Below are positions 50,309-60,244 of a stretch of 64,000 nt of DNA, piece after piece. The position numbers were made by a program, and so were the translations under genes. The DNA comes from Bermanella sp036960565. Lineage in GTDB: Bacteria > Pseudomonadota > Gammaproteobacteria > Pseudomonadales > Oceanobacteraceae. Numbering within the stretch: the first letter of the stretch is position 1; the number at the start of each line of letters is the position of its first letter. The notes under the pieces are model-generated. The model was not told the origin of the DNA. It saw nothing but the letters and a program-made list of their open reading frames with translations, and ran no database searches. The DNA lies in assembly GCA_036960565.1 (NCBI GenBank), contig JBALXQ010000013.1:1-64000 (forward strand). Reading direction: 5' to 3'.

Positions 50309-51547
50309 ATGTTGTTTGATTTTCGTCAAAAAGTATTTTTATTGATGTTATTGTTTTGCATTGTGCAAAACTCTTTTTTAGTTGAACACTTAAATTACCT
50401 TGGGCTATCAGTGTCCTTCTTTTTTAGTTTTTTGCTAATAGTTGCGTCTTTCTTTGTTAAAGATGGCTTTGTTGAATTATCAAAATTTGAAAAAGCCTCT
50501 TATTTTCTTTTTTTGTTGATAAGTGTTTTGGGGTTCTACCTGTATTGGGGGCAGAGTAATTATTCAGAGCTTGGGCAAGCCAAAGGGGTTAAACTTTTAT
50601 TATTGAATTTTCTTTTTATCGTACCTTTCTATTTGAATATAAGCCTCGAGATAAAAAAGGTGGTCAGGGTTTTACTGGTAATGCTGGCTGTCTGTACTCT
50701 TGCCTTTGTTTTACTTGACATGATGGGGCTTGGTACTTTCTTTAAATCGATTGTTTATCATTCAAGTCATGATGGTAGGCCCAGAGGTTTGTCAGCAGAG
50801 AGTAGTTATTTTGGCGCTACCGTTACTTGTATATCACTCGCAATATTGGCTTTTGCTCCTAGGCATTTAAAGTATGTTGCAATACTTGGCATTATATTGG
50901 TTTTATTAAGTACATCGAAGGGCTCTGTTGCTTGCTTAATTCTTGCTGTGTTGATTTCTAGGGTGATTTTGCATCCATGGAATAAAGTGCTATTTGGATT
51001 ATCTCTAACTTTAATGTTTTTTTTGGCTTTTTATTTTTCTGTTGTTGATTTTTCAGTAGAGTTTGAAGGTGGGACTAGCTTTGCAACACGCTTTACGGTT
51101 TGGTATTTAGCAATAGATAGTTTTTTTCATAATTTATTAGGTGTTTCTTACGCAGGGTATTTAGCTGAATTCAATTTTAGGATTTTAAATGCAGTTCAGT
51201 TTGTAAGTGATATTCCTGTGTTTGGTGATGATGCGAACCTGTATGAGGTTGCTAATTATATAAATACAGATCAATCGTCTAACATTGGCACAAAAAGCTA
51301 TTTTATGGATAACCTTATTGCATATGGTTTAGTGTTTCTTTGTATCTCATTCGCAATTGTGTCTAGGGCCATCCGAAGCGTAAAAGAAATAAAGATTGAT
51401 AAAATAGAACATGGTATTTCAGAATATTGGTGTATGACCTTGGTCATATTCATGGTTTTAAGCTTGATAGTATTCATTCATGGTGTTGGGTTTTATTTCT
51501 ATCCAGCATTATTCATGTTAGTGAATAATGTAAATAGGTTGAGGTAG
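50309..51547 (+). CDS. Wzy-like polysaccharide polymerase
   Basis: 412 residues with about ten hydrophobic helices and one larger periplasmic loop (about 265-335), the layout of Wzy polymerases. Little recognisable sequence similarity is expected for this group. A serine-rich SAESSYFGA segment near 160 resembles a motif in some Wzy proteins. It would polymerise repeat units flipped by Wzx. Strongly AT-rich with many TTT/ATT codons, unlike the neighbouring core genes. Confidence 0.72.
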   Translation: MLFDFRQKVFLLMLLFCIVQNSFLVEHLNYLGLSVSFFFSFLLIVASFFVKDGFVELSKFEKASYFLFLLISVLGFYLYWGQSNYSELGQAKGVKLLLLNFLFIVPFYLNISLEIKKVVRVLLVMLAVCTLAFVLLDMMGLGTFFKSIVYHSSHDGRPRGLSAESSYFGATVTCISLAILAFAPRHLKYVAILGIILVLLSTSKGSVACLILAVLISRVILHPWNKVLFGLSLTLMFFLAFYFSVVDFSVEFEGGTSFATRFTVWYLAIDSFFHNLLGVSYAGYLAEFNFRILNAVQFVSDIPVFGDDANLYEVANYINTDQSSNIGTKSYFMDNLIAYGLVFLCISFAIVSRAIRSVKEIKIDKIEHGISEYWCMTLVIFMVLSLIVFIHGVGFYFYPALFMLVNNVNRLR

Positions 51548-51553
51548 TATTCT

Positions 51554-52552
51554 TTGCTGTTAATTAATGGGAAGTATCAAAATCAAGTGGTGACGGGTGT
51601 GCAACGAGTTGCACATGAATTGAGCGGTGGCTTGCCCTACGGGCATATTCAGGTGGCTGGTGATGGTCTAAAAGGGCATTTTTATGAGCAATTTATATTA
51701 CCCTTTAAATTATCCCGCAATGATTTGCTAATATCCTTCTGTAATACGGGTCCAATATTTCATCGTAACCAGGTGGTTTATATTCATGATGTGGCGGTGC
51801 TAGAACACCCAGAGTGGTTCTCTAAAAGTTTCAGGTTATTGTATCGCGTTATGCTTCCTCTGTTGGCTAGACGATGTAAGACAATAGTGACAGTATCGGA
51901 GTATTCAAAAGAAAAAATTTGCCAATTACTATCGGTGCCAGCGTCTAAAGTCCATGTTATTGAAAATGGTGTGTCAGATCGTTTTGCGGCAGAGGAGGGG
52001 GGTGATTATGAGCTTAGCTATGGATTGGAGAAAAAGAAATACATTCTGTCTGTTTCTTCAATGGACCCTAGAAAAAATATGGTTTCGGTGATTCAAGCTT
52101 GGGAGGCCTCAGGCCTACATCAGGCTGGCTATAAATTAGTGTTTGCAGGTGGAGGGAATGCTTCATTCTCGAATGCTAATGATAATAAAGCACAGGATTG
52201 TAGTTCGATTATTTATACCGGATATGTAGAGGATGATGTACTGGTTAACTTGTATCAGCAGGCAGCTGGATTCGTTTATATGTCGTTATATGAAGGTTTT
52301 GGTTTGCCGGTCTTAGAGGCTATGAAAGCTGGGGTACCAGTTCTTGCTAGTAACACTACTTCACTAGCCGAGGTGGTTGGCGATTATGGTTTGTCATGTG
52401 ATCCTTTAGATATTAAAGAAATTACTAATTTGATGAATGAATTGCCTTATCAGGAAGACGGGTTTGTATCTAAAGCTAAACTTTATGCGGATTCATTTAG
52501 TTGGAATAAAGCAGTTGATAAGCTTCAGGCTTTGTTAAAGGAAGTAGAATAA
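51554..52552 (+). CDS. GT4-type glycosyltransferase
   Basis: 332 residues of GT-B fold. It opens MLLINGKYQNQVVTGVQRVAHEL, the typical start of a mannosyltransferase-like GT4 group, and carries SLYEGFGLPVLEAMKAGVPVLAS as the donor-binding motif. The start is TTG at 51554, with GAGG nine bases ahead and only seven bases after the Wzy stop. The following gene overlaps by one base (TAATG). Confidence 0.86.
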   Translation: MLLINGKYQNQVVTGVQRVAHELSGGLPYGHIQVAGDGLKGHFYEQFILPFKLSRNDLLISFCNTGPIFHRNQVVYIHDVAVLEHPEWFSKSFRLLYRVMLPLLARRCKTIVTVSEYSKEKICQLLSVPASKVHVIENGVSDRFAAEEGGDYELSYGLEKKKYILSVSSMDPRKNMVSVIQAWEASGLHQAGYKLVFAGGGNASFSNANDNKAQDCSSIIYTGYVEDDVLVNLYQQAAGFVYMSLYEGFGLPVLEAMKAGVPVLASNTTSLAEVVGDYGLSCDPLDIKEITNLMNELPYQEDGFVSKAKLYADSFSWNKAVDKLQALLKEVE

Positions 52553-53652
52553 TGCGTGTAGCCATTGTCCATGACTGGTTGGTTGAATCGGGTGGGGCTG
52601 AAAAAGTTTTAGCTGAGCTGATTAATGTATTTCCACAGGCGGAAATTTTTTCCACTGTGGATTATTTATCTGACTCACAAAGAAATACAATATTAAAGGG
52701 GAAAAGTGTTACTACTAGCTTTATCCAGAAGCTTCCTAAGTCTAAAAGTTATAAGAAGTACTTCCCTCTTATGCCGGTTGCAATGGCAAATTTGGACCTG
52801 TCTAGCTTTAAGTTGGTTATTAGCTGTAGCTCATCTGTGGCAAAGGGAGTGATAACAGGGCCTGATCAACTGCACATATGTTATTGCCATTCTCCTATGC
52901 GTTATGCTTGGGATTTACAGCACCAATATCTAAAAGAGAGTGGTCTAGAACGTGGAATAAAGGGGCTTTTAGCCAAATTTATGCTGCATAAGATGAGGAG
53001 CTGGGATGTGACTTCTTCATTTGGCGTTGACCACTTTATTGCCAACTCAAATTTTATCGCTCGTCGAATAAAGAAGGTTTACAGAAGAAATGCAGACGTT
53101 ATTTACCCTAATGTTGCAGTTGAAGATTTTAAGGTAGTTGAAAAAAAGAGTGATTACTATTTTACGTGTTCCCGCATGGTGCCTTATAAAAAAATAGACC
53201 TAATTGTAGAGGCTTTTTCGAATATGCCCGATCGAAAACTAGTGGTAATAGGTGACGGGCCAGACATGAATAAAATAAAAAGTAAGTCAGCAAGTAATAT
53301 TGAATTGATGGGTTATCAGTCATTTGACGTACTAAAAGAAAAAATGGCTAATGCTAAGGCGTTTGTATTTGCTGCAGAAGAAGATTTTGGCATCGTACCT
53401 GTTGAAGCCCAGGCCTGCGGTACCCCGGTAATTGCATTTGGTAAAGGTGGTGCTCTTGAGACCGTTAAGGAAAACATTAGTGGTGTTTTCTTTAACGAGC
53501 AGACTACCCAATCCTTGTCGGATGCAGTGGATAGATTTGAAAATATGACTTTCGATGCTAATAAAATAAGAGGCCACGCTGAATTGTTTTCAACAAAACG
53601 CTTCAGGATACAGATAGAAAGTTTTGTCTCTGAAAAAATAAAGGATTTATAA
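52552..53652 (+). CDS. GT4-type glycosyltransferase (WbaZ-like, probable mannosyltransferase)
   Basis: 366 residues. It starts MRVAIVHDWLVESGGAEKVLAEL, then CYCHSPMRYAWDLQHQYL, both typical of WbaZ-type mannosyltransferases, and EEDFGIVPVEAQACGTPVIAFGKGG at the donor site. A role with GDP-mannose is supported by manC starting two bases downstream. Confidence 0.86.
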   Translation: MRVAIVHDWLVESGGAEKVLAELINVFPQAEIFSTVDYLSDSQRNTILKGKSVTTSFIQKLPKSKSYKKYFPLMPVAMANLDLSSFKLVISCSSSVAKGVITGPDQLHICYCHSPMRYAWDLQHQYLKESGLERGIKGLLAKFMLHKMRSWDVTSSFGVDHFIANSNFIARRIKKVYRRNADVIYPNVAVEDFKVVEKKSDYYFTCSRMVPYKKIDLIVEAFSNMPDRKLVVIGDGPDMNKIKSKSASNIELMGYQSFDVLKEKMANAKAFVFAAEEDFGIVPVEAQACGTPVIAFGKGGALETVKENISGVFFNEQTTQSLSDAVDRFENMTFDANKIRGHAELFSTKRFRIQIESFVSEKIKDL

Positions 53653-53653
53653 T

Positions 53654-55084
53654 ATGATTATTCCAGTAGTAATGGCAGGTGGCTCAGGCACTCGTTTATG
53701 GCCTCTATCTCGAACAGCTTTTCCAAAGCAATTTTTAGCATTAAATTCTCAATTAACCATGTTGCAAGAGACTTTAGCCAGGCTTGATGGACTTGAGACT
53801 GATCGCGCCATGGTCATTTGTAACGAGGAGCATCGCTTTTTGGTGGCTGAGCAATTACGTCAGCAAAATCAAAAAGCAGATATTTTACTAGAGCCGGTTG
53901 GCCGTAATACAGCGCCTGCAATTGCCTTAGCGGCGTTGCAAGCCTTAAAAAACTCTCCCGAAGAGCCTCCTGTTCTATTAGTGTTATCGGCCGACCATGT
54001 TATTAATGATTCCGCCGCCTTTGTTAAGGCTATAAACGAGTTAAAAACCCCGGTTAGCGAGGGTGTATTTGGCACTTTGGGTATTGTTCCTACAGAGGCT
54101 GCAACTGGATATGGATATATTAAATCTAAAAGTGGAGATGCTAATTTACGGCTGGTAGAGCAATTTGTAGAAAAACCCGATGCCGAAACCGCCCAGCTAT
54201 ACATAGACCAGGGTTATCTTTGGAACAGTGGCATGTTCATGGTTCGCGCTGATCGTTATTTAGATGAACTAAAAAAATATCACCCAAATATTTTTAATGT
54301 ATGCTCTAAGGCAATGATGAATAGCCAGCAAGATATGGACTTTGTGCGGGTTGATAAAGCGGTATTCGAAACATGCCCAGATGAATCTATAGATTTTGCA
54401 ATTATGGAGCCTTTGTCTAATGAAAACAAAGGCAGTATTGTTATGGCTGCCCTCGATGCGGGCTGGAGTGATGTCGGTAGTTGGTCTGCATTATGGGATA
54501 TTGCTGAAAAAGATCTACAAGGTAATGTGCTTACGGGCAGCGAGTCCAATTCTATAATTTTGCAAAACACTGCTAATAGTTATGTGTATGCCGAGGATCG
54601 TTTGGTTACGACTTTAGGTGTTGAAAATTTAGTAATTGTGGATACTCCCGATGCACTCTTGGTTGCGCATAAAGATAAAGTACAAGACATTAAAAAAATA
54701 GTGGCTCAAATTAAGGAATCAGGCCTAACCCATCATCACCAGCATCGTCAGGTATTTCGTCCGTGGGGTAAGTACGACTCCATTGATAACGGTGATCGTT
54801 ATCAGGTTAAGCGTATTACTGTAAATCCAGGTGCCAAGCTATCGGTACAAATGCATCACCATCGTGCGGAGCACTGGATTGTTGTATCAGGTACAGCAAA
54901 AGTTACCAATGGTGACAAAACCCATTTAGTTGCTGAAAATGAATCAACCTATATTCCTATTGGTCAAGTTCATGCACTTGAAAACCCAGGGGTTATACCT
55001 CTTGAGATGATCGAAGTTCAGTCGGGTTCTTATCTAGGTGAAGATGATATTGTGCGCCTAAAAGATAAATATGGAAGAGTGTAA
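53654..55084 (+). CDS. manC: Mannose-1-phosphate guanylyltransferase / mannose-6-phosphate isomerase
   Basis: 476 residues, type II bifunctional form. The nucleotidyltransferase domain begins with GGSGTRLWPLSR (9-20) and has FVEKPD near 175. The C-terminal cupin isomerase domain (about 360-476) contains RPWGKYDSID, QMHHHRAEHWIVVSG and the metal ligands. It makes GDP-mannose from fructose-6-phosphate via mannose-6-phosphate, given a phosphomannomutase not encoded in the window. The flippase gene starts three bases after its stop. Confidence 0.95.
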   Translation: MIIPVVMAGGSGTRLWPLSRTAFPKQFLALNSQLTMLQETLARLDGLETDRAMVICNEEHRFLVAEQLRQQNQKADILLEPVGRNTAPAIALAALQALKNSPEEPPVLLVLSADHVINDSAAFVKAINELKTPVSEGVFGTLGIVPTEAATGYGYIKSKSGDANLRLVEQFVEKPDAETAQLYIDQGYLWNSGMFMVRADRYLDELKKYHPNIFNVCSKAMMNSQQDMDFVRVDKAVFETCPDESIDFAIMEPLSNENKGSIVMAALDAGWSDVGSWSALWDIAEKDLQGNVLTGSESNSIILQNTANSYVYAEDRLVTTLGVENLVIVDTPDALLVAHKDKVQDIKKIVAQIKESGLTHHHQHRQVFRPWGKYDSIDNGDRYQVKRITVNPGAKLSVQMHHHRAEHWIVVSGTAKVTNGDKTHLVAENESTYIPIGQVHALENPGVIPLEMIEVQSGSYLGEDDIVRLKDKYGRV

Positions 55085-55087
55085 AGC

Positions 55088-56350
55088 ATGAAAAAAAGCA
55101 GTTTATTTATTAAGACTGCACTCGCTGCAGCGATAAAGGCCTTAGCGGCCCTTATCGCTTTTTTTATGACCGCAGCAATAACCCGGGTTATGGGGGCCGA
55201 AGAGTCAGGTTTGTTTTTGTTGGCCATTTCTATCTTGGCTTTCTCTAGTGTTTTTTTTCGGTTGGGGTTAGACAATGTTTTTTTGCGTTTAATTGGAGCC
55301 GATAAAGGAACGCCGCGTTCAATTGGAGCTGTTAGCACCGGTGTTATTTGGTCGGTTTTGGCTTCAGGACTTTTTGCCTTACTGGTATTTATATTTGCCG
55401 ATTTTATAGCTGTATCTATCTTCTCTAAACCTGAGTTTTCAATCGTACTTTCCGTCATGATATGGGCTTTGCCCTTTATGGTGGTGTTTATGCTGTTAAG
55501 TTTTGGTTTTCAGTCTTTCTATAGAGTGATAGCTGCCACATTTTTTCAAAACTTGGGCTTATCATCTTTATTCTTGGTTATGTTTTTGGCGACTTATTTA
55601 TATGGAGTTGAGCTGAGTGCAATTAAGATATCTATTAATTATTTAGTATCAGCAATCTTGATTTTTACGCTCGCGTTAATATTATGGCATAGGCAAATTA
55701 ACGGGCAATGGGGCGGGAAGCTAAAAGATAAGGAACTATGGCATAGCGCATCCAATTTATGGGCTGCAAGTTCAATGAGTCTTGCAGTGCAATGGTCTGG
55801 TGTTTTAATGGCGGGTGTTTTTGTGTCTTCGTCGGAAATCGCATTTTTATCCGCGGCGCAGCGCACTGCTATGTTAACCAGTTTTGTCCTGATGGTGGTA
55901 AATATGGTGGTGGCTCCGCGATATGCGCGATTATGGAAAGAAAATAAAAAGCAAGAAATTCAAAATTTAGCAAAATGGTCTACTAGAGGCATGATCGTTC
56001 TAGCTTCACCTTTAGTGGCAGCAATGATTTTTATACCTGGCACTATAATGGGGTTGTTTGGTGATGAGTTTGTGGTGGCGGGCAACCTATTGGCTATTAT
56101 GGCTGTGGGGCAATTTGTTAATGTAGCCACAGGCTCGGTAGGCTATTTGTTAACCATGAGTGGCCATGAGAGAGATTTTCGTCGGGTTACGCTTTTTGCT
56201 GGCCCGCTAACGGTAATATTAAGTTATTTTCTTATTATGGAATATGGCGTATTGGGAGCGGCTATTGCGACCGCAATTGGCCTTAGCTTACAAAATTTAT
56301 TGGCCTTGGTGATGGTTCGTAAACGACTGGGATTTTGGCCTTTAGGTTAA
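55088..56350 (+). CDS. Wzx-like lipid-linked repeat-unit flippase
   Basis: 420 residues with about 12 hydrophobic helices. The N-terminus (KAALIAFFMTAAITRVMGAEESGLFLLAIS type sequence) is characteristic of the polysaccharide transport/MOP superfamily. It moves the undecaprenyl-linked unit to the periplasm for the Wzy polymerase. Directly between manC and ugd in the same direction. Confidence 0.85.
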   Translation: MKKSSLFIKTALAAAIKALAALIAFFMTAAITRVMGAEESGLFLLAISILAFSSVFFRLGLDNVFLRLIGADKGTPRSIGAVSTGVIWSVLASGLFALLVFIFADFIAVSIFSKPEFSIVLSVMIWALPFMVVFMLLSFGFQSFYRVIAATFFQNLGLSSLFLVMFLATYLYGVELSAIKISINYLVSAILIFTLALILWHRQINGQWGGKLKDKELWHSASNLWAASSMSLAVQWSGVLMAGVFVSSSEIAFLSAAQRTAMLTSFVLMVVNMVVAPRYARLWKENKKQEIQNLAKWSTRGMIVLASPLVAAMIFIPGTIMGLFGDEFVVAGNLLAIMAVGQFVNVATGSVGYLLTMSGHERDFRRVTLFAGPLTVILSYFLIMEYGVLGAAIATAIGLSLQNLLALVMVRKRLGFWPLG

Positions 56351-56435
56351 TTCTTAATATATAAATACTTGAAATACCGTTTAATAATTTGAATTGCCAT
56401 TTGACTTTAGTGGTATGGGTACTGAGGGAAGCGAA

Positions 56436-57602
56436 ATGAAAATTGCAATTGCTGGTACAGGCTATGTAGGTCTGTCAAACTCTATGTTGTTGGCACAACA
56501 CAATACTGTGGTGGCATTGGATGTAATACCTGAAAAGGTGGCCATGTTAAATGATCGTATATCTCCCATAGTTGATGTCGAAATAGAAGCTTTTCTAAAA
56601 CGTAAAGATATCGATTTTTGCGCCACGCTTAATAAGGGAGATGCTTATAAAGATGCTGATTTCGTAATAATCGCCACACCAACCGATTACGATGAACAAA
56701 CCAATTACTTTAATACATCTACTGTAGAGTCAGTTATAAAAGATGTCATGGGTATCAACCCTACTGCAGTCATGGTGGTGAAATCTACTGTTCCAGTTGG
56801 CTTTACTCAGAGAATTAAAGAAGAGTTTAATTGCCAAAATTTAATTTTTTCTCCTGAATTTTTACGTGAGGGTAAAGCCCTTTACGATAATCTTCATCCT
56901 TCTCGAGTGATTGTGGGTGAGAAGTCTGAGCGTGCTCAGGTGTTTGCTAATTTGTTGGTGCAAGGGGCCATAAAAGAAGATATATCAGTTTTATTTGTGG
57001 ACTCAACTGAAGCGGAAGCTGTTAAGCTTTTCTCTAATACATACCTTGCTATGCGTGTTGCCTATTTTAATGAATTGGATTCTTATGCCGAGGTACATGG
57101 GTTAGATGCGGGGCAAATTATTGAAGGCGTGGGATTAGATCCGCGTATTGGATCCCACTATAACAACCCTTCTTTTGGTTATGGCGGCTATTGCTTACCC
57201 AAAGATACCAAGCAACTTTTGGCTAATTTCCAGGATGTACCTAATAATATGGTGCGGGCTATTGTAGATGCTAATACTACTCGTAAAGATTTTATTGCCG
57301 ATTCTATTTTACAGCGTAATCCTAAAGTGGTGGGTATGTATCGCCTGGTGATGAAATCTGGTTCTGATAATTTTAGGGCATCTGCAATACAGGGCATTAT
57401 GAAGCGTATTAAAGCTAAAGGGATTGAGGTTATTATTTACGAGCCAACCATAAATGACGCGGAGTTTTTTCATTCTAAGATTGAAAATAATTTAGGCGAA
57501 TTTAAGAATAAGGCAGATGTTATTGTGGCTAACCGTCTGTCTGAAGATTTAGAGGATGTGATAGATAAAGTTTATACTCGAGACTTATTTGGCAGTGATT
57601 AG
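56436..57602 (+). CDS. ugd: UDP-glucose 6-dehydrogenase
   Basis: Oxidises UDP-glucose to UDP-glucuronate in two NAD steps. The ATG at 56436 is chosen because GAGGGAAG lies ahead of it and because it gives 388 residues, the E. coli Ugd length, starting MKIAIAGTGYVGLSNSMLLA. The catalytic cysteine lies in GGYCLPKDTKQLL (about 253). It feeds the epimerase at 46179. UDP-glucose would come from GalU at 60245. A terminator follows. Confidence 0.92.
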   Translation: MKIAIAGTGYVGLSNSMLLAQHNTVVALDVIPEKVAMLNDRISPIVDVEIEAFLKRKDIDFCATLNKGDAYKDADFVIIATPTDYDEQTNYFNTSTVESVIKDVMGINPTAVMVVKSTVPVGFTQRIKEEFNCQNLIFSPEFLREGKALYDNLHPSRVIVGEKSERAQVFANLLVQGAIKEDISVLFVDSTEAEAVKLFSNTYLAMRVAYFNELDSYAEVHGLDAGQIIEGVGLDPRIGSHYNNPSFGYGGYCLPKDTKQLLANFQDVPNNMVRAIVDANTTRKDFIADSILQRNPKVVGMYRLVMKSGSDNFRASAIQGIMKRIKAKGIEVIIYEPTINDAEFFHSKIENNLGEFKNKADVIVANRLSEDLEDVIDKVYTRDLFGSD

Positions 57603-57641
57603 CCTTTAATATATAAGTTTTAGTTGATTTTTGCATTGTTC

Positions 57642-57686
57642 GTTGGCTTTACTGCCCTATTAAATAAACAGTAAAGCTAACTTTTT
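57642..57686. terminator. Strong terminator after ugd
   Basis: A 13-base stem, 57642-57654 with 57669-57681 (one G-T pair), around a 14-base loop and followed by TTTTT (57682-57686). It closes the plus-strand exopolysaccharide operon and may also serve the convergent acyltransferase gene. Confidence 0.88.
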
Positions 57687-57692
57687 AATGTG

Positions 57693-59660
57693 TTAAGTCT
57701 TATTGTTAAGGTTATTGTTTTTTTCAAAAATCTTTTTAATTAACGGGATTAATAAATTTGCCCCTCTAAGGCTTAGGTGATCATCATCTGAGTATAGCGG
57801 CATCTCATTTTTTGACCCGTAACAAAATTCTTCATCGCATAGGTATGGAATTGGATTTAAAATATTAATTCCACATTTCTTTTTGGCAATATCCTGTGCC
57901 TCCCAACTGAGCCTCTGTCTAGAGTAATAATCTTTCAAACTTATTTTAACAGATGCATTCTTTCCAAGTAGGAGGTTTCTTCCCATTGTTTTTGGTACAT
58001 TTTTAATTAGTTCGGGTATGGGACGAATTATAAATACTGTTCTGGTTTTAGATATTTTACAGAGCGTCTCTATATATTTATCTGTGATAGATTTCTTGTG
58101 GTTTCGGTTGAGGTTTGAATTTGTATCAAAGTAGTATTCTTCTTCAGGGTTTGTCGAACTATCCTCGGGCTTTCCGTGATAAGGATTTGCATTACGGTTA
58201 AGGATAAGAATTGGAATGCTAGCATCTACAGTTTCTTGCTTTTTTATTATGTAATTATTAAATGGCTTGCAGTTAGGGTTGCTTTTTCGGTTTATACCAA
58301 GAATGGTTGGGCAACCAGACATAGTCCAATCAAGTACGTGTTTATCGGTAGAGGGTAGAGCTTTCTCTGTTGCTCTCACTAGGGTTGCAGCATGGCTATC
58401 TCCTAACACAATAATACCTAGCTGACTTCCCCCATATTTACATTCAGGAGGATATTGTTTATTACTTCCAATACAATGTTTATTAAGTGGATTGATGTTG
58501 TTTTGTTCGTTAAAAACGCTATCAATATAGGCTGGAATACGGCCAGGTAGCCCTGATTGTCTTTCAACATAAAGGCCAATCGATAAGACGAGCACACTGG
58601 TTGAAAGTGTTGCCAAAGCCGTGTTGCGCTTGTTCAATTTACTTAAAAGGTTTGAGCTTGGTGATTCAATATACTTAAAGGAAGCATAGCCAAGTATGAC
58701 TGTAGCCATCAGTAATATTGTAACCCATATTGCATTATTTTGATTGTCAGTATAATTAAGTAAAACTACTAATGGCCAGTGCCATAAATAGAGAGAGTAC
58801 GACCACTTTCCTAACACACTATGTAGTTTGGTGGTGCTGAATATAGATTGCTCCTGGCTGGCTATTATAACAAAGCATGTACCTATAACGGGTAGCATTG
58901 CGAGCCAACTTGGCCATATAGTCTGACTATCAAATATCACGATAGATAGAGTTATCAAGGTAAAGCCTATCCGCTCAAGTATTTTTAATAAGGTTGTATT
59001 TAGTGTTATTTTGTTTGATAGCAATAATACAAGACCGCCAGCCAGCATCTCCCATGCACGGGTAGGTAATAAATAAAATGCAGCGCTTGGTTTTAAGTTA
59101 GTTATCGCAATAGACAGCGCCAGAGAGATGAATATACCTATGATGTAGGCGGTAATAAGCGAGCCTTTAGTCGGGCGAATTTTCCAAATAAAAAGCAGAG
59201 CAATAGGCAATAAAATATAGAACTGCCACTCAACGGAAAGGGACCAAGTGTGTAACAACCATTTATCGTGTGAGTCTGCATCAAAATACCCAGACTCTTT
59301 CCAAAATAGAATATTGGAAAGAAAAGTGGCCGCTCCGAAGCTGTGTTTTCCAAGCTGTTCAAACTCCATGGCAGGTAGAAAAAGGTAGCCTGCAATTAAC
59401 AATGTTACGCAAAGAGTAAGCAGCGCAGGTATAATTCTTTTTGCCCTAGCTAGGTAGAAACTGGTTAGAGATAATGAATTATTGTTAAGGCCATTATAAA
59501 TGATCCTGGTCATTAGATAGCCTGAAATAACGAAAAACACATCAACTCCGATAAAGCCACCTCTAAATCCAGGGATGTCAAAGTGATATAAGATTACTGC
59601 TACTACAGCCCAGGCTCTAAGCCCGTTTATGTCTTCCCTGAAACTTTTATTCCTTTCCAC
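57693..59660 (-). CDS. OafA-like acyltransferase with SGNH domain
   Basis: 655 residues. The N-terminal acyltransferase-3 part has about 10-11 helices and the family histidine in VVAVILYHFDIPGFRGGFIGVDVFFVISGYL. The C-terminal periplasmic SGNH domain has the serine in LGDSHAATL (near 421) and the Asp-His pair in SDDDHLS (near 623). Such fusions O-acetylate surface polysaccharides. It has a GTG start and is encoded opposite to the main operon but between ugd and galU, so modification of the same polymer or of LPS is likely. Confidence 0.88.
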   Translation of the reverse strand: MERNKSFREDINGLRAWAVVAVILYHFDIPGFRGGFIGVDVFFVISGYLMTRIIYNGLNNNSLSLTSFYLARAKRIIPALLTLCVTLLIAGYLFLPAMEFEQLGKHSFGAATFLSNILFWKESGYFDADSHDKWLLHTWSLSVEWQFYILLPIALLFIWKIRPTKGSLITAYIIGIFISLALSIAITNLKPSAAFYLLPTRAWEMLAGGLVLLLSNKITLNTTLLKILERIGFTLITLSIVIFDSQTIWPSWLAMLPVIGTCFVIIASQEQSIFSTTKLHSVLGKWSYSLYLWHWPLVVLLNYTDNQNNAIWVTILLMATVILGYASFKYIESPSSNLLSKLNKRNTALATLSTSVLVLSIGLYVERQSGLPGRIPAYIDSVFNEQNNINPLNKHCIGSNKQYPPECKYGGSQLGIIVLGDSHAATLVRATEKALPSTDKHVLDWTMSGCPTILGINRKSNPNCKPFNNYIIKKQETVDASIPILILNRNANPYHGKPEDSSTNPEEEYYFDTNSNLNRNHKKSITDKYIETLCKISKTRTVFIIRPIPELIKNVPKTMGRNLLLGKNASVKISLKDYYSRQRLSWEAQDIAKKKCGINILNPIPYLCDEEFCYGSKNEMPLYSDDDHLSLRGANLLIPLIKKIFEKNNNLNNKT

Positions 59661-60244
59661 AATACTGCTTCTCGATAGTTGTTTTGCGCATTTTACCTTT
59701 ATAATAGCTATTATCTAGTATAAATAGCGTTCATTAAATGATAATGGGTTCGGACTGCATTAAGTTAAGGGTGTTTATCGATTGAGTGAATATCGGACTA
59801 GTTAGCCCTTGAGTTTAGAGTTATGTCTTTAACAAAGTATTGATAGTTATTGTGTGTATTAAAAACAGATTTAGGACCCTAAATCAGGAGTGAAAAAGAT
59901 GGCTTAAAGGTTTTCTGGTGGAGTTAATTAAGTGGGGGTGGAGACTCTCATGTTTATTGTTAATTAACTGGAGAGGGTTTAATCAATTTGGGGTAATTGA
60001 TTAGCGTTTATTTTGGTATTTTTCTATGCTGAGTATTACAGTGCCTTCTTAAATTTAAAAATGAATTGGCTGATGACTATCCATTTATCGTGGAAAGTAC
60101 AGCCCAGTGATTTAACATTGATTAATTTGTGTATTTTATGCGCTCATTTTATTAGAATACTGCGAAATCTATCACAGTTAACTTATAGCTATAATGTGTA
60201 GTTAACGGACAAAAATAAAGTTTTATATAAATACGGATAATTAA
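59661..60244. other. Long non-coding region between the acyltransferase and galU
   Basis: No convincing gene in 584 bases; a 62-codon frame at 60013-60201 covers the galU promoter and is dismissed. Visible structure: a dyad GATTTAGG (59868-59875) / CCTAAATC (59878-59885), a dyad TAATCAATT (59980-59988) / AATTGATTA (59995-60003), and AGTTAAC repeated at 60176-60182 and 60200-60206 around a TATAAT. Confidence 0.7.
60176..60206 (+). promoter_or_regulatory. galU promoter -10 flanked by AGTTAAC repeats
   Basis: TATAAT lies at 60190-60195, 50 bases before the galU start. Identical AGTTAAC heptamers stand 24 bases apart on either side of it. No good -35 is seen, so an activator or repressor acting through the repeats is possible. 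Confidence 0.5.

Noticed and set aside
60013..60201. 62-codon plus-strand frame between the acyltransferase gene and galU
   Set aside because: It covers the TATAAT and AGTTAAC elements of galU, has no ribosome site and a low-complexity composition.
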